From assembly GCA_016703945.1 (NCBI GenBank), contig JADJBC010000044.1, positions 124,001 through 188,000 on the forward strand: 64,000 nt of DNA, given 5' to 3'. The first letter of the stretch is position 1, and each line of letters starts with the position of its first letter. The DNA comes from Candidatus Aalborgicola danicus (lineage in GTDB: Bacteria > Pseudomonadota > Gammaproteobacteria > Burkholderiales > Burkholderiaceae_C). Position numbers and translations under genes: made by a program. This document shows, one piece after another, positions 62,376-64,000 of the stretch. Below the pieces are notes generated by a model that did no database searches, was not told the DNA's origin, and saw only the letters and a program-made list of their open reading frames with translations.

Positions 62376-63857
62376 GCTACCACGACCTGCGCGACTTCAT
62401 CACCCAACTGGAACAAGCCGGCGAGCTGCGCCGCATCACCGAGCCGGTGTCCCCCTATCTGGAGATGACCGCCCTGTGTGATCGCGTGCTGCGCGCCAGC
62501 GGTCCCGCCATCCTGTTTGAAAATGTCAGCGGCCACAACATGCCGGTGCTGGGCAATCTGTTTGGCACGCCCGAACGCGTGGCCCGCGCCATGGGTGTGG
62601 CGGAGTTGAAAGGCCTGCGCCCCTTTGGTGAGCTGCTGGCCTCGCTGAAAGAGCCGGAGGCGCCCAAGGGCTTCAAGGAAATGGTGGGCATGCGCAGCCT
62701 GTTGAAGACACTGTGGAACATGGCGCCCAAGGAGTTGCGCAGCGCACCCTGCCAGGAGGTGGTGTGGGAGGGCAATGACGTGGACCTGGCGCGCCTGCCC
62801 ATCCAGCACTGCTGGCCCGGCGACGTGGCGCCGCTGATCACCTGGGGCCTGGTCATCACCCAGGGGCCGAACAAGCCGCGGCAGAACCTGGGCATCTACC
62901 GCCAGCAGGTGTTGAACCGCAACCAGGTCATCATGCGCTGGCTGGCGCACCGCGGCGGCGCGCTGGACTTCCGCGAGCATGGCATCAAGAACCCCGGCCA
63001 ACCCTACCCGGTGGTGGTGGCCATTGGCGCCGATCCGGCCACCATTCTGGGTGCGGTCACACCCGTGCCAGACAGCCTGTCGGAGTACCAGTTTGCCGGC
63101 CTGCTGCGCGGTGGCCGCACCGAGCTGGTCAAGGCCCTGGGCAGCGAACTGCGCGTGCCCGCCAGTGCCGAGATCGTGCTGGAAGGCCACATCTACCCCG
63201 ACGCCACCCACCCCAGCGGCTACCAGCACGCGCTGGAAGGCCCGTATGGCGACCACACCGGCTACTACAACGAGCAGGCCCAGTTCCCGGTGTTCACCAT
63301 CGACCGCATCACGATGCGCAAGGACGCCATCTACCACTCCACCTACACCGGCAAACCGCCGGACGAGCCGGCCGTGCTGGGCATGGCGCTGAACGAAGCT
63401 GTTCGTGCCGCTGCTGCAGCGCCAGTTTCCCGAGATCACCGACTTCTATTTACCGCCCGAAGGCTGCAGCTACCGCATGGCACTGGTGCAGATCAAGAAG
63501 GCCTACCCCGGCCACGCGCGGCGCGTGATGATGGGCGTGTGGAGCCACCTGCGCCAGTTCATGTACACCAAGTTCATCGTGGTGGTGGACGACGATGTCA
63601 ACGTGCGCGACTGGAAGGAAGTCATCTGGGCCCTGACCACCCGCGTCGACCCGGTGCGCGACACCATGATGGTGGAGAACACCCCCATCGACTACCTGGA
63701 CTTTGCCTCGCCCGTGAGCGGCCTGGGCAGCAAGATGGGGCTGGACGCCACCAACAAATGGCCGGGCGAGACCCAGCGGGAATGGGGCCGCACCATTGCC
63801 ATGGATGCCGAGGTGCAACAGCGCATGGATGGCATCTTCTCGGGGCTGGGTTTGTGA
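62372..63857 (+). pseudogene. ubiD: 4-hydroxy-3-polyprenylbenzoate decarboxylase UbiD, one frame break
   Basis: UbiD removes the carboxyl group from the ubiquinone precursor with prenyl-FMN. The first frame (from MSYHDLRDFITQLEQAGELR) is normal to VLGMALNE; the second resumes with VPLLQRQFPEITDFYLPPEG and ends at SGLGL. Removing one G after AACGAA at about 63399-63400 rejoins them (NELFVPLLQRQF) to give a protein of about 494 residues, the usual length. Catalytic residues around RQNLGIYRQQV and GGRTELVKALGSELRVPASAE are kept. The final gene of the operon. Confidence 0.92.
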
Positions 63858-63872
63858 GAAAAAAACTGGCGT

Positions 63873-63918
63873 TAGCCCTCGTGGAATGTGCGCGAGTAGC
63901 TATCATTTCAGGAGTAAC
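63873..63918 (-). repeat. Repeat A, copy 9
   Basis: On the plus strand, AGCCCTCGTGGAATGTGCGC is followed by a AGCTATCATTTCAGGAGTAAC imperfect hairpin (split here: AGCTATC and GAGTAAC). It lies 16 bases past the ubiD stop. Confidence 0.8.
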
Positions 63919-63969
63919 TTAAGTTCAAGTCCAACTTCATGTGGAGCTTTTTCGCTAAAGGAGTTCAAT

Positions 63970-64000
63970 GTGCGTTTTGTGCCTCGTTTAGTCGGGGGTT
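63970..64000 (+). CDS. Start of a gene running off the window (possible)
   Basis: AAAGGAG at about 63957-63963 precedes a GTG at 63970, giving (M)RFVPRLVGG up to the edge. Only ten residues are visible, so nothing can be said about function, and the start is a guess from the ribosome site. Confidence 0.35.
   Translation, partial: MRFVPRLVGG

Noticed and set aside
62036..63922. A 628-codon open frame covering ubiX and ubiD
   Set aside because: It starts in the wrong frame of ubiX, follows ubiD only in the middle and leaves it at the frame break, so it is a composite of shadows and one true segment.
1..64000. tRNA or rRNA genes
   Set aside because: No stretch with a tRNA cloverleaf and CCA end or rRNA conserved segments was noticed; a tRNAscan-SE run would settle it.

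Overview
The window is a GC-rich bacterial chromosome segment whose gene content and protein sequences point to a betaproteobacterium of the family Comamonadaceae, most like the Rhodoferax/Polaromonas/Acidovorax group. Supporting signs are the ribF-ileS-lspA block, pimC/pimD acyl-CoA dehydrogenases, a PPi-type phosphofructokinase, the pcm-like/rhodanese/tolC block and the oxygen-independent ubiquinone genes. Assignment is by recognition of protein families, not by a database search.

Layout. 0-17 kb: end of a quinone oxidoreductase, an outer-membrane protein, lspA-ileS-ribF, an HNH endonuclease, a DUF1631 protein, pfp, an ECF sigma factor locus (secreted protein, sigma, membrane ankyrin protein), a YdeI-like protein, pimD/pimC and yceH. 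17-27 kb: an envelope cluster on the minus strand with a frameshifted OmpA-type protein, a 1195-aa lipoprotein of eight Ig-like repeats plus a DUF3494 domain, a PLD-type cardiolipin synthase, BON, AI-2E-family, OmpA/DUF4398, DUF4398 and DUF3309 proteins. 27-36 kb: purN, an RsmB-type methyltransferase, a fatty acid desaturase, a double-hairpin element, rpmB-rpmG, trxB, a Crp-like regulator, ftsK and a frameshifted lolA. 36-43.5 kb: sensor kinase with solute-binding protein, a DMT exporter, ogt and a broken ada-alkA. 43.5-47 kb: an accessory stretch of short modules (TPR protein, DUF1697, BrnT/BrnA toxin-antitoxin, two unknown small proteins) separated by composite repeats. 47-58.4 kb: phosphomannomutase, waaC, waaA (frameshifted), tolC, rhodanese, pcm-like methyltransferase and a tetR-MFP-RND efflux operon whose pump gene is split by a repeat. 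58.5-64 kb: a six-gene operon ubiU-ubiV-hlyIII-ubiT-ubiX-ubiD behind a well-placed FNR box, fitting anaerobic ubiquinone synthesis.

The most unusual content is repeat-based. Four short repeat types are seen: A (about 50 bp, a TA-rich hairpin plus a CACGAGGGCT-like tail, at least nine copies, several inside or at the ends of genes), B (about 100 bp with a long GC hairpin, four copies), C (about 80 bp GC-rich, two copies) and D (a pair of related inverted hairpins). A and B occur joined three times and delimit the accessory modules at 43.6-46.9 kb; one B hairpin is inverted relative to its flanks. An attC-like structure ends one of these modules.

Caution: seven reading-frame breaks occur in six otherwise well-conserved genes (ompA-like, lolA, ada-alkA twice, waaA, the RND pump, ubiD). 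Several look like one-base indels in short homopolymers, so residual sequencing errors are as likely as real gene decay. No tRNA, rRNA, CRISPR array, prophage or complete insertion sequence was seen.
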